Shown here: positions 7,841 to 15,371 of the stretch, piece after piece
Layout: every line of letters starts with the position of its first letter
Numbering within the stretch: the first letter of the stretch is position 1
Source: DATIKM01 sp035477595
GTDB lineage: Bacteria; Armatimonadota; Chthonomonadetes; Chthonomonadales; CAJBBX01
NCBI GenBank assembly: GCA_035477595.1
Contig: DATIKM010000170.1
Coordinates: forward strand, 1 to 20,061
Length of the DNA stretch: 20,061 bases
Direction of reading: 5' to 3'
The notes under the pieces: generated by a model
Databases searched by the model: none
What the model was told of the DNA's origin: nothing
What the model saw: the letters and a program-made list of their open reading frames with translations, nothing else
Program-made: the position numbers and the translations under genes

Positions 7841-8734
7841 TTGGCCCTGGTTCTGAGGTCACCATATCTGGCAAGCGGGTTCGTCTGGCTGCGGGGCAAC
7901 CTGCACGCGCATTCCACCCGCAGCGATGGCACGCTCGAGCCGGCCGATCTCTGCGCTGCCTATCTGGCACGCGGCTACGACTTCCTCGCTCTTGCCGATC
8001 ACGACCTCCGGGAGCCGCTCGCGGCAGGCGAGGCGCCCGAAGGCCTCCTGCTGATCGATGCTGTCGAGGTGAGCGCAGGGGGACCGCACCTCCTGGCGAT
8101 CGGCGGCTCCAGCGCCATCGAGCCCTGCGAGGACCGTCAGCGGGTGATCGACGCAATCGTGGCCGATGGTGGCTTCGCCATCCTGAACCACCCGAACTGG
8201 CTGCACCACTACAACCACTTCCCGCAGTGCGAGATGGAGCGTCTGACGGGATACGCCGGCATCGAGATCTACAACGGCGTGATCGACTTCCTCGAAGGCT
8301 CCGCACTGGCGACCGACCGATGGGACCGCCTGCTGTCGACAGGGCGGATCGTCTGGGGGTTCGCCAATGACGACACCCACGTCGCCCAGAATGTGGGGAG
8401 AGCATGGAACGTCGTCCAGGCGACCGACAGGAGCGAGGGTGCCGTCTTTGCGTCTCTACTGGCGGGCAGATTCTACGCGTCGACAGGCGTTCGCATCGGG
8501 CGCATCTCCACCGTAGGTCGCCATCTGGCCGTGTCCGCGCCGGGGGCCGACCGGATCCGCTTCATCGGGTCATACGGCCGCGAGCTCGCGATGGTGGACG
8601 GCGACGAGGGCAACTACACGGCGGACGGAGGCGAGGGCGGGTACGTGAGGGTGGAGTGTCTGGGCGCCGGCGGTCGCGCCGCCTGGACGCAGCCATTCGT
8701 GGTGACACAGCACCCACGAGACGCGCCCGGGTAG
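7841..8734 (+). CDS. PHP-domain metallohydrolase, CehA/McbA-like
   Basis: 297 residues. PHP motif residues are clear: LHAHSTRSDG (His22, His24), LADHD (Asp53, His54), Glu75 in VEV, ILNHPNW (His116) and a late GFANDDTH motif. These bind two or three metals and hydrolyse phosphate or related esters; the substrate cannot be told. The C-terminal 90 residues look like a beta-rich accessory domain (VGRHLAVSAPGADRIRFIG). Start: TTG at 7841, with AGGAAGGA seven bases upstream and only about 15 residues before the family's typical first motif. ATG at 7682 would add 53 unconserved residues and lacks a good ribosome site. It may begin the catabolic cluster that follows, though 183 bases separate it from the next gene. 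Confidence 0.87.
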   Translation: MALVLRSPYLASGFVWLRGNLHAHSTRSDGTLEPADLCAAYLARGYDFLALADHDLREPLAAGEAPEGLLLIDAVEVSAGGPHLLAIGGSSAIEPCEDRQRVIDAIVADGGFAILNHPNWLHHYNHFPQCEMERLTGYAGIEIYNGVIDFLEGSALATDRWDRLLSTGRIVWGFANDDTHVAQNVGRAWNVVQATDRSEGAVFASLLAGRFYASTGVRIGRISTVGRHLAVSAPGADRIRFIGSYGRELAMVDGDEGNYTADGGEGGYVRVECLGAGGRAAWTQPFVVTQHPRDAPG

Positions 8735-8831
8735 GCTCCGCCCGGACCTGCCGGCGGATCGCGCGGTTGCCCTGCGGGAGCGGCGGGCGGTGAGACCGGC
8801 CGTCAAGCGTTCGCCAAAGGAATCGGCCTGT

Positions 8832-8845
8832 CGCTTGGCCAAGCG
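8832..8845. promoter_or_regulatory. 14-base palindrome, candidate operator
   Basis: CGCTTGGCCAAGCG is a perfect palindrome 72 bases before the ATG of the TIM-barrel gene, with a further CAAGCG half-site at 8804-8809. The size and symmetry suit a LacI/GalR- or GntR-type operator for the sugar cassette downstream. No regulator gene lies nearby, so this is inference. Confidence 0.4.
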
Positions 8846-8917
8846 TAGGGAGGCATCAGCGGCGCTCCCGTCGCGCTCGCCGAGCGATGGGACCCAATAT
8901 CGGAAGGAGAAAGCCAC

Positions 8918-9670
8918 ATGGCACGTATCCCGATCGCCCTTCAGCTCTACTCGGTGCGCGACGACTGCGCTCGCGACCTGCCCGGGGTCCTTAAGGCGGT
9001 GGCCGGGATGGGCTACGACGGCGTCGAGTTCGCCGGATACTACGGGTACTCGGCTGCGGACCTCCGCAAGATGCTGGATGATCACGGGCTCCGGTGCGCC
9101 GGAACGCACATCGGCCTGGACACCCTCCTTGGCGACAACTTCGCGCCAACGGTGGAGTTCAACAAGACGCTGGACAACGTGTACCTCATCGTGCCTGGGT
9201 TGCCGGCGGAGCGAACCTGTTCTAAGGCGGCATGGCAGGAGACCGCGCGCGTCTTCAACGAGCTCTCGGCCAAGGCGCGGCCCCTCGGTATGTGGGTCGG
9301 CTACCACAACCACCACACCGAGTTCACCCCGATGGACGGCGAGCTGCCCTGGGACACGTTCTTTGGCAACACCGTGTCGGACGTCGTGATGCAGTTCGAT
9401 GTGGGCAACGCGCTTGTCGGTGGCGCTGAGGCGGCGCCGTTCCTGCGTCAGTACCCCGGTCGCGCGCTGACGGTACACGTGAAGGAGCATGCGCGCGGCG
9501 ACGACAAGGCGCTCATCGGCGAGGGCGACGTGGAGTGGCCGGTGATCTTCGATCTGTGCGAGACCATTGGCTCCACCCAGTGGTACATCGTGGAGCAGGA
9601 GAGCTACGCCTACCCACCCCTAGAGTGCGTGGAGCGGTGCCTGAAGAACCTCCGTGCGATGGGCAAGTGA
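8918..9670 (+). CDS. Sugar phosphate isomerase/epimerase-like TIM barrel (AP endonuclease 2 superfamily)
   Basis: 250 residues forming a full TIM barrel: LQLYSVRDD at the first strand, GYDGVEFAGYYG, YHNHHTEF (metal-binding His and Glu), MQFDVGNAL, TVHVKEHA and a final IVEQES. These carry the usual divalent-metal ligands (Glu, Asp, His, Glu). Family members isomerise or epimerise sugars and keto-sugars; some relatives act as lyases on 3-keto-C-glycosides. ATG at 8918 follows GGAAGGAG at ideal distance. It is followed after 73 bases by the DUF1080 gene and then a Gfo/Idh oxidoreductase, a grouping that points to glycoside breakdown through 3-keto intermediates. Confidence 0.9.
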   Translation: MARIPIALQLYSVRDDCARDLPGVLKAVAGMGYDGVEFAGYYGYSAADLRKMLDDHGLRCAGTHIGLDTLLGDNFAPTVEFNKTLDNVYLIVPGLPAERTCSKAAWQETARVFNELSAKARPLGMWVGYHNHHTEFTPMDGELPWDTFFGNTVSDVVMQFDVGNALVGGAEAAPFLRQYPGRALTVHVKEHARGDDKALIGEGDVEWPVIFDLCETIGSTQWYIVEQESYAYPPLECVERCLKNLRAMGK

Positions 9671-9695
9671 CGGATCGGCTCACCTGAGGTCAGCT

Positions 9696-9729
9696 GGCGG
9701 GGGTGCACAGGCGTAGCCGCGCCCCCGCC
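9696..9729 (+). promoter_or_regulatory. Intercistronic hairpin abutting the DUF1080 ribosome-binding site
   Basis: Perfect 8-base inverted repeat GGCGGGGG (9696-9703) and CCCCCGCC (9722-9729), loop 18 bases. The Shine-Dalgarno GGGGAGG starts at the very next base (9730) and could alternatively pair with the C-rich arm, so translation of the downstream gene may depend on which structure forms. Confidence 0.45.
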
Positions 9730-9743
9730 GGGGAGGCGTAACC

Positions 9744-11042
9744 ATGTACTTCGTTCGCCTGGTGCTCGCCCTCATGGCAGCTGCGGTGATCGCGGCGCCC
9801 GTGCGCGCAGAGCGCGGGTTCGTGAGGCTCTTCGACGGGAGGTCCCTCGCGGGCTGGACACTCGAGGGCGGTGTTGGTCCCGGGTATGTGGTACGCAACG
9901 GCGAGCTCGTGTGCCCCTCGGATGGCGGCGGCGTGCTCTTCACGGAGCGCGAGTATTCGGATTTCGTACTCCGGTTCGACTTCAGGCTCGACAGGGCGGG
10001 CAACAACGGGGTGGCCATCCGCGCGCCGCGCGAAGGGCGCCTGGCGTACGATGGAATGGAGGTCCAGATACTGGACGACTCCGATCCCGCATACGCCGGC
10101 CTCGAGCCGGGGCAGTACAGCGGGTCCATCTATCGCGTGGCCCCCGCGCGGCGCGGCGCGCTCAGGCCCGTAGGCCAGTGGAACCGCAAGGAGATAACCG
10201 CCATCGGTCGCCGGGTCGCGGTGCGCGTGAACGGCCGCACGGTGGTCGACGTTGACCTTAACACCGTAACGGACGCCAGGGTCCTCGCGGAGAACCCCGG
10301 CATTTTGAGGGATCGCGGCCGGATCGGGCTCATGGGGCACGGGCCGGCGACCGTGTCGTTCCGCAACATCCGGGTGAGGGATCTGACGAGACCGCACCGC
10401 GACAACACGCCGCCACCGGGGTTCACGGCGCTGTTCGATGGAAGGACGCTGCGTGGTTGGAAGGGGCTCGTCGGCAACCCGATCACGCGCGCGGCCATGT
10501 CACCGGAAGCGCTTCGGGCGGCCGAAGAGGCGGCCACCGTGCGTGCGCTGCAGCACTGGACCGTTGTGGACGGCGCCATCACGTACGACGGCAGGAACGA
10601 CAGTCTCTGTACTGCGCGGGACTTCCGAGACTTCGAGTTGCTCGTCGATTGGAGGACGCCACCTGGCGGCGATAGCGGCATATACCTGCGCGGCAGCCCT
10701 CAGATCCAGATCTGGGACCACGCCGCGGGCAGCGGCGGGCTATACAACAACCAGAGGAACCCCAGCGCTCCGACGATGAGGGCCGACAACCCGCCGGGCG
10801 AATGGAACCGGTTCCGCATCCTCATGCTCGGCGAGAAGGTTACGGTCTGGCTGAACGGCCGCCTAGTGGTCCACAACGTTACGATGGAGAACTTCTGGGA
10901 CCGGACCATTCCCATCTTCCCGACCGGGCAGATCGAGCTCCAGCACCACGGCAGTCAGCTCTGGTTCAAGAACATCTACATCCGCGAGATCGGGCCGCCC
11001 GCCCCTCAGCGGTCAGCCGCGGAACCGGCACGTGCGGGGTGA
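9744..11042 (+). CDS. Secreted tandem DUF1080 protein (3-keto-disaccharide hydrolase domains)
   Basis: 432 residues. A signal peptide (residues 1-22, cleavage after PVRA) is followed by two copies of the DUF1080 concanavalin-like beta-sandwich. Copy 1 runs about 26-213 (LFDGRSLAGW at 29, NNGVAIRAP, MEVQILDD, QWNRKEI, SFRNIRVRD). Copy 2 runs about 227-418 (LFDGRTLRGW at 230, DSGIYLRGSPQIQIWD, EWNRFRILM, WFKNIYIREI). Most family members have one domain. Characterised members cleave 3-keto-glycosides, so this protein likely acts outside the cytoplasm on oxidised glycosides. The copies have diverged: the second carries an insert near 240-265, and copy 1 lacks the SGIY form of the motif, so one may bind rather than cleave. 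ATG at 9744 has GGGGAGG seven bases upstream. Confidence 0.92.
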   Translation: MYFVRLVLALMAAAVIAAPVRAERGFVRLFDGRSLAGWTLEGGVGPGYVVRNGELVCPSDGGGVLFTEREYSDFVLRFDFRLDRAGNNGVAIRAPREGRLAYDGMEVQILDDSDPAYAGLEPGQYSGSIYRVAPARRGALRPVGQWNRKEITAIGRRVAVRVNGRTVVDVDLNTVTDARVLAENPGILRDRGRIGLMGHGPATVSFRNIRVRDLTRPHRDNTPPPGFTALFDGRTLRGWKGLVGNPITRAAMSPEALRAAEEAATVRALQHWTVVDGAITYDGRNDSLCTARDFRDFELLVDWRTPPGGDSGIYLRGSPQIQIWDHAAGSGGLYNNQRNPSAPTMRADNPPGEWNRFRILMLGEKVTVWLNGRLVVHNVTMENFWDRTIPIFPTGQIELQHHGSQLWFKNIYIREIGPPAPQRSAAEPARAG

Positions 11043-11141
11043 TGAGGGCTGGCGGGCGGCCGTGCGCCGCCACGGCAGCAATCCGGTATGGCGGGCTCCG
11101 CAGACCGCCGCTGCGCAGTTGAGCGGCGAGGAGCGCCACTG

Positions 11142-12419
11142 ATGGGCGACGTGACGCGACGAACGTTCGTTATGGGCGCCGGTGCGCTGGCCGCCGCCGC
11201 CGCGGGCGTGCGGCGCGCGGGCGCCCGGGAGCGCAGCGACCGCCTGCGGCTCGCGATTGTGGGCGTGGGCGGGCGCGGTGCTGGTAACCTGCGTGCCGTG
11301 GCGCCCGAGGAGATCGTGGCGCTCTGCGATGTGGACGAGAGACCCCTGCGGGCGGCCATGCAGGCGTATCCCCGCGCCAGCACGTACGTCGACTTCCGCG
11401 CGATGCTCGACGACGGCGGCCTCGATGCGGTGGTCATCAGCACGCCCGACCATACCCACGCCTGCGTCTCCCTAGCGGCCATGAGCGCCGGGCTGCATGT
11501 GTACTGCGAGAAACCGCTCTGTCGGACCGTTGCCGAGGTGCGCGACGTCAGCGAGTTGGCACGCCGCCGAGGACTCGTAACCCAGCACGGCACGCAGATC
11601 CATGCGGGGTCCAACTACAGGAGGGTGGTCGAGCTCGTTCGCTCCGGCGCCATCGGCGTGGTTCGCGAGGTCCACACCTGGGTCGGTGGGGGTTTCGACC
11701 CCGTGCCATTCCCGACCGACACGCCTCCGCTGCCCCCAGGGCTGCACTGGGACCTCTGGCTTGGGCCGTCGGCGCTCCGTCCGTACCATCCGGAGATCGC
11801 CCCGTTCCGCTGGCGCCGGTGGTGGGCATACGGAAACGGGCAGCTCGGGGACTTCGGTTGCCACCACATGGACCTGGCCCACTGGGCTCTGGACCTCCGC
11901 GACTGCGTCCGAGTGGAGGCCGAAGGGCCGCCTCCGCATCAGGATTCCGCTCCCCCGTGGCTCGTGGTGAGGTACGACTACCCCGCGCGCGGCGACCAGC
12001 CGCCGGTCCGGCTCACCTGGTACAACGGGGACCGCCGTCCACCACAGATGGCCGAGGGCGCCGCACCGGCGTGGGCGGCGGGCAACCTGTTCGTGGGGTC
12101 CAGAGGCATGTTGATCGCGGACTACGGGCGGCACGAGCTCCTGCCAGCAAGAGACTTCGAGGGCTTCGTGCCGCCGCCGGCGAGCATTCCCGACTCCATG
12201 GGGCATCACCGGGAGTGGCTGGAGGCTATCCGGACGGGCGGGACCACCACGTGCAACTTCGACTACGCCGGCGCGTTGACGGAGACCGTGTTACTGGGCA
12301 ACGTTGCCTACCGGGTTGGCGAGGCGCTCGAGTGGGACGCGAGGGCCTTGCGGGCTCGCAACAGCCGCGCTGCCGCGGACCTCATCCGCCAGCCGCCTCG
12401 CGCGGGCTGGCAGGTCTAG
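11142..12419 (+). CDS. Tat-exported Gfo/Idh/MocA-family oxidoreductase
   Basis: 425 residues. A twin-arginine signal (RRTFVMGAGALAAAAAG, residues 6-22) predicts export in folded form with its NAD(P) bound. The Rossmann domain has GVGGRGAGN at 41-48 and the family EKPL motif at 123-126. The second domain holds DFGCHHMDLAHWALD at 237-251, where the His/Asp residues form the catalytic site. Such exported enzymes oxidise or reduce sugar hydroxyls, often at C3, with tightly bound cofactor. Start: ATG at 11142 with GAGGAG eight bases upstream; the open frame from 11088 would bury the Tat signal. It is last in the TIM barrel, DUF1080, oxidoreductase cassette, 99 bases after the DUF1080 gene. Confidence 0.92.
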   Translation: MGDVTRRTFVMGAGALAAAAAGVRRAGARERSDRLRLAIVGVGGRGAGNLRAVAPEEIVALCDVDERPLRAAMQAYPRASTYVDFRAMLDDGGLDAVVISTPDHTHACVSLAAMSAGLHVYCEKPLCRTVAEVRDVSELARRRGLVTQHGTQIHAGSNYRRVVELVRSGAIGVVREVHTWVGGGFDPVPFPTDTPPLPPGLHWDLWLGPSALRPYHPEIAPFRWRRWWAYGNGQLGDFGCHHMDLAHWALDLRDCVRVEAEGPPPHQDSAPPWLVVRYDYPARGDQPPVRLTWYNGDRRPPQMAEGAAPAWAAGNLFVGSRGMLIADYGRHELLPARDFEGFVPPPASIPDSMGHHREWLEAIRTGGTTTCNFDYAGALTETVLLGNVAYRVGEALEWDARALRARNSRAAADLIRQPPRAGWQV

Positions 12420-12978
12420 GTGGCCCTCTCTGCGGCGACCGCCCAGGACGGCAGGAAGCCAGAGGCGGCGCAGGCGGTGGTCTCTCTACAGCACTCGCTC
12501 CTGCCTCACCCGCGCCAGCCCGCCTTCCTGTTCCGTGCTGAGGGCCGGGATACGCACTGCGCGCATCTGGCAACCGACGTCGGTGCCGCGAGCCTGCGTC
12601 CCGGCTGATCTCGTCGGTCCGGCAGGCGAGCCCTCACGCTGAACCATGGCGCCGATGACGCGATCCGGGGTGCTGCGTGAGAGCGTCGCGCTCGCGTCCG
12701 TTGGATGCGGCGACCTGCTCCTTACGGTGTGATTGCCCACGTTGGACACGGCCTGCGTGGGCAACCCTCTGATGCGGGCGATCATGATCGCGACAGGCCC
12801 TCATGGCTTCGTCGCCGCGACGGCGGCGCCAATCGGGTCGTCTGTGGTGATCTCGGAGGCCGCTCGGCCCGACCGCGAGGAGTTGGTGCCCGGGGGCTCT
12901 CCGGCTGTGCCTCGGGCTCCAGGCGGGGCCGTACCTGCTGCTGACGGCTCGTTCTGCGTGGTGAGGGTCCTCCGGGCG
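12420..12978. other. 559-base stretch without a confident gene
   Basis: The stretch lies between converging genes. Short open frames exist on both strands but none has a ribosome site or a recognisable product. Two overlap from about 12733 to 12978. The plus frame from TTG 12733 has high GC3 and reads LDTACVGNPLMRAIM early on. The minus frame ending at 12801 is Ala/Thr/Ser/Pro-rich. Only one could be coding, and it may be a gene relic. A perfect stem-loop sits at 12733-12764. Confidence 0.5.
12733..12764. terminator. Stem-loop in the convergent gap, possible bidirectional terminator
   Basis: TTGCCCACG (12733-12741) and CGTGGGCAA (12756-12764) form a perfect 9-base stem with a 14-base loop. 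It lies between genes that converge on it from both sides, the usual place for a shared terminator. No U-tract follows on either strand and it is over 200 bases from both stop codons, so confidence is low. Confidence 0.3.
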
Positions 12979-13740
12979 TCAGCGGCTGCGCCGGGCGAGC
13001 GTAGCGTTGAGGGACTCCGCGACGTCTGCCTCCCCCTCCGCCACCAATCGGCCCGCGTGCACCTCCAGCCGCGACAGGCGCAGGGCGAACGGCAGCGACG
13101 AGAAGTCCATGCCGTCACTGAGCCGGAGCGCCAGCCACCTCAGCACCGATGAGGGCAGGGGCACTGGCAGACCGATGACCGTCATGCGCTCGGGACTGAA
13201 GAACACGCGTGTGTCGGACACGAGCTCAGGCCGGACGGTGACGGTGAAAGGCCAGGCGCGCCCCAGAAGCCATCGGGTCGCCTCCGCATGCAGGGCGCCG
13301 TCGCGCACCGTCACGCGGCGGATGCGCACCGGATCGTCGTCTGTTGGGGGACTGCGGCGGAGGTACTCGTTCAGCGCGTCCTGATCGATCTCCGCGCGAA
13401 ACTCGGCGCGCCGGACCTCGCGAAGCAGGCGGCGACGTGTATCGACCTTCACGTCCGACAGCAGAATGGACAGCCGCACGCATTGCACCAGGCTCCGAAG
13501 CTCGACCTCCTCGCCCTCGATGGCGACGCTCTGCAGCCGGCCGGCGAGCGTGCGGTCCCACGGGTTGTGGACGCGCACCCGCCATGCGCGCGCGGGCCCC
13601 AGGTAGTCGGGGAGGACCTCGCGGATCAGGCGTTCCGCAGTGCGGTTCACGGGGCGGTCGCAGCCAGTGACCGCGAGGAGCGCGAGACCGCCGGCCAGGG
13701 CCAGTGCGCGGCTCAGGGAGCGTCGTAGTATGGCCGGCAC
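12979..13740 (-). CDS. DUF2993 (LmeA-like) lipoprotein
   Basis: 253 residues. The N-terminus is a lipoprotein signal with lipobox LAVTGC (Cys at about residue 27), so the protein should be lipid-anchored. The rest matches the LmeA/DUF2993 pattern: amphipathic beta-rich domain with repeated VRVHNPWDRTLAGRLQSVAIEGEEVELRS-type segments, then DQDALNEYL, RVTVRDGALHAEA and a terminal LRLSRLEVHAGRLVAEGEADV motif. In actinobacteria LmeA is an envelope protein affecting mannan elongation; the fold belongs to lipid-binding tubular modules. The start is GTG at 13740 with GAGG/GGAG upstream, inside the end of the preceding small gene (28-base overlap). It is last in the queF operon. Confidence 0.82.
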   Translation of the reverse strand: MPAILRRSLSRALALAGGLALLAVTGCDRPVNRTAERLIREVLPDYLGPARAWRVRVHNPWDRTLAGRLQSVAIEGEEVELRSLVQCVRLSILLSDVKVDTRRRLLREVRRAEFRAEIDQDALNEYLRRSPPTDDDPVRIRRVTVRDGALHAEATRWLLGRAWPFTVTVRPELVSDTRVFFSPERMTVIGLPVPLPSSVLRWLALRLSDGMDFSSLPFALRLSRLEVHAGRLVAEGEADVAESLNATLARRSR

Positions 13741-13958
13741 GCCTCGCGCTCCTCATCGGACAGGAAGGTGCGGCACACGAGACAGAGGCCCGTCACGTCG
13801 ATATCGGCCGCGCGGCAGAGCAGGCACCGCATGAGTCGCACCGCCTGCCGGACAGCCCGTGGGTTCCGCAGCGTCTCCAGAAGACGGTCGCGCGGCACGC
13901 CCCCATTCGCGGAGAGGCTGAAGTAGTCATTCAGTGGACGGTGGCGCCGGCCGCTCAT
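13713..13958 (-). CDS. Small zinc-ribbon protein of unknown function
   Basis: 81 residues with two zinc knuckles, CLLC (about 45-48) and CLVC (about 60-63), plus a further Cys near residue 75. A basic N-terminus (MSGRRHRP) and a helix-rich middle (RLLETLRNPRAVRQAVRLM) precede the ribbon, and an acidic LSDEEREA segment follows it. Codon usage matches the neighbours. It begins 12 bases after the flavin reductase stop and its 3' end overlaps the lipoprotein gene by 28 bases, so translation is probably coupled. I do not recognise a named family. RNA or protein binding are both plausible for a cytoplasmic zinc ribbon. Confidence 0.75.
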   Translation of the reverse strand: MSGRRHRPLNDYFSLSANGGVPRDRLLETLRNPRAVRQAVRLMRCLLCRAADIDVTGLCLVCRTFLSDEEREACRPYYDAP

Positions 13959-13970
13959 GGTAGGGCCCGC

Positions 13971-14963
13971 CTACAGGTTCAGATGGCTGCTGTGTCCCGG
14001 AAAGATCCTGGCCGACGGGTCGACGCGACGCTTGGCGTAGTTGACCGCGACGCAGACCTCGCCCACGCCGGTAGCGATGAGCTTGAGCTTGCCCTGATAC
14101 GTGCACGCGTCGCCTGCGGCGTAGACGCCCGTCAGGTTGGTCTCCATGTGGGCGTCCACGACGATGGCCTGGCCCTCGAGGTGGAGGCCCCACCGCGTGA
14201 TAGGCCCCAGCGTGGCAGTGAACCCGATGGTCACGAGGAGCGCGTCCGCGTCCAGCGCTTCGACTTCGCCGGTGCGGTTGTCGCGCAGCACCACGCGTTC
14301 CAGGGAACCGTTGCCCTCCGCCAGCGCGACCTCGCAGTGAAGCCGCGCATGCACGCGCGGGCAACTGAGGAGCCAGTGGATGCTCTCCTCGTGTGCTCGA
14401 AACTCCGCGCTCCGGTGGACTACCGTAACGCATGCGGCCACAGGCTCTAGGGCCATCGCCCAATCGAGGGCCGAGTCGCCGCCGCCGACGACCACGACGC
14501 GCTTGCCTGCGAAGGCGTGCGTGTCGTCCACGAAGTAGTGAACGCCCCGACCCTCGAAGGCGACGACGGACGGCTGCAGGAGGCGCTTTGGCGAGAACGC
14601 CCCCGCGCCCGCGCAGATGATCGCAGTGCGGCTGTAGTGCGCACGATCCCTCGATGCGAGGCGGAGTCGGCCGTCCGGCAGGCGCTCGAGGGATTCGATC
14701 CGCTCAGAGAGGGCCAGTGTCGGGCGGAACCGCGTTCCCTGCTCGATCAGGTGTGCGGCAAGGTCGCGCGCGATCACCCTTGGAAAGCCCGGCATGTCGT
14801 AGACATACTTCTCGGGGTACAGGGTCGCGAGCTGGCCTCCCAGCTCGGGCAGGCTGTCCACGATCTGCGTACGCATGCCGCGCATGCCGGCGTAGAAGGC
14901 GCCGAACAGGCCCACGGGCCCGCCGCCTATGATCGTGACATCGTACAGAGGCCCGTCGCTCAC
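13971..14963 (-). CDS. Ferredoxin/flavodoxin-NADP+ reductase, thioredoxin-reductase-like (YumC type)
   Basis: 330 residues. FAD-binding GGGPVG at 13-18 in DVTIIGGGPVGLFGAFYAG, the ELGGQL motif, NADPH-binding VVVVGGGDSALDWAM, and the C-terminal FAD motif GVYAAGDACTYQGKLKLIATGVGE. There is no CxxC redox pair between the NADPH motifs, which separates this group from true thioredoxin reductase. It moves electrons between NADPH and ferredoxin or flavodoxin in the cytoplasm. Start: GTG at 14963, whose GTGA overlaps the queD stop by four bases. The ATG at 15014 would lie inside queD. Its position suggests a supply of reductant for QueE-type radical SAM chemistry, an inference. Confidence 0.93.
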   Translation of the reverse strand: MSDGPLYDVTIIGGGPVGLFGAFYAGMRGMRTQIVDSLPELGGQLATLYPEKYVYDMPGFPRVIARDLAAHLIEQGTRFRPTLALSERIESLERLPDGRLRLASRDRAHYSRTAIICAGAGAFSPKRLLQPSVVAFEGRGVHYFVDDTHAFAGKRVVVVGGGDSALDWAMALEPVAACVTVVHRSAEFRAHEESIHWLLSCPRVHARLHCEVALAEGNGSLERVVLRDNRTGEVEALDADALLVTIGFTATLGPITRWGLHLEGQAIVVDAHMETNLTGVYAAGDACTYQGKLKLIATGVGEVCVAVNYAKRRVDPSARIFPGHSSHLNL

Positions 14964-15337
14964 GGGTCCGCCGCCTCTGCAGCGCTGGGGCCTGCCCGCG
15001 GCTCGTAGCGACATCCGCAGCGCTCAGTCTCCCAGATCGTCGTCGCGCTCACGGGAAGCCCGTCAGCGACCAGGCGCTCGTGCAGCCATCGCGCGATGCA
15101 CTCGGCCGTTGTCGGGACCGGCAGTACCTCGTTAAGGTAGCTATGGTCTGGCAGGTGCCGCTCCACGGCGGCGCGCAGGTCGGCGAAATCGAACAGCATT
15201 CCGTTGGCGTCAAGCTGGTCACCCGCGAACTCCGCCTCCACCTGGTACCGATGACCGTGCGTGCGGCTGCATTTGCCAGCGTGGCCGGGTATGTCGTGCG
15301 CGGCGTCGAAACTGGCGCGGACGATCAACGTATACAT
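14960..15337 (-). CDS. queD: 6-carboxy-5,6,7,8-tetrahydropterin synthase (QueD)
   Basis: 125 residues of the PTPS/QueD T-fold. Zinc ligands His14, His27 and His29 and the catalytic Cys23 lie in FDAAHDIPGHAGKCSRTHGH. PDHSYLN (Asp64, His65) and Glu103 in WETE complete the site. It converts dihydroneopterin triphosphate to carboxytetrahydropterin in the first committed step to queuosine. Start: ATG at 15337, with GAGG upstream; the frame extends to 15472 but that part overlaps queF and is not conserved. It lies 34 bases after queF and overlaps the reductase by four bases. Confidence 0.95.
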   Translation of the reverse strand: MYTLIVRASFDAAHDIPGHAGKCSRTHGHRYQVEAEFAGDQLDANGMLFDFADLRAAVERHLPDHSYLNEVLPVPTTAECIARWLHERLVADGLPVSATTIWETERCGCRYEPRAGPSAAEAADP

Positions 15338-15371
15338 GAAGCCTCGTTCTGTCGGGCGGTCGCAAGCCGGG

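Noticed and set aside
7425..8405. 326-codon minus-strand frame
   Set aside because: It is the shadow of the GT2 and PHP genes, Arg/Ser-rich, with no ribosome site.
12705..12944. 79-codon plus-strand open frame in the convergent gap
   Set aside because: Arg/Gly-rich, no ribosome site, and out of frame with the better coding signal in the same stretch.
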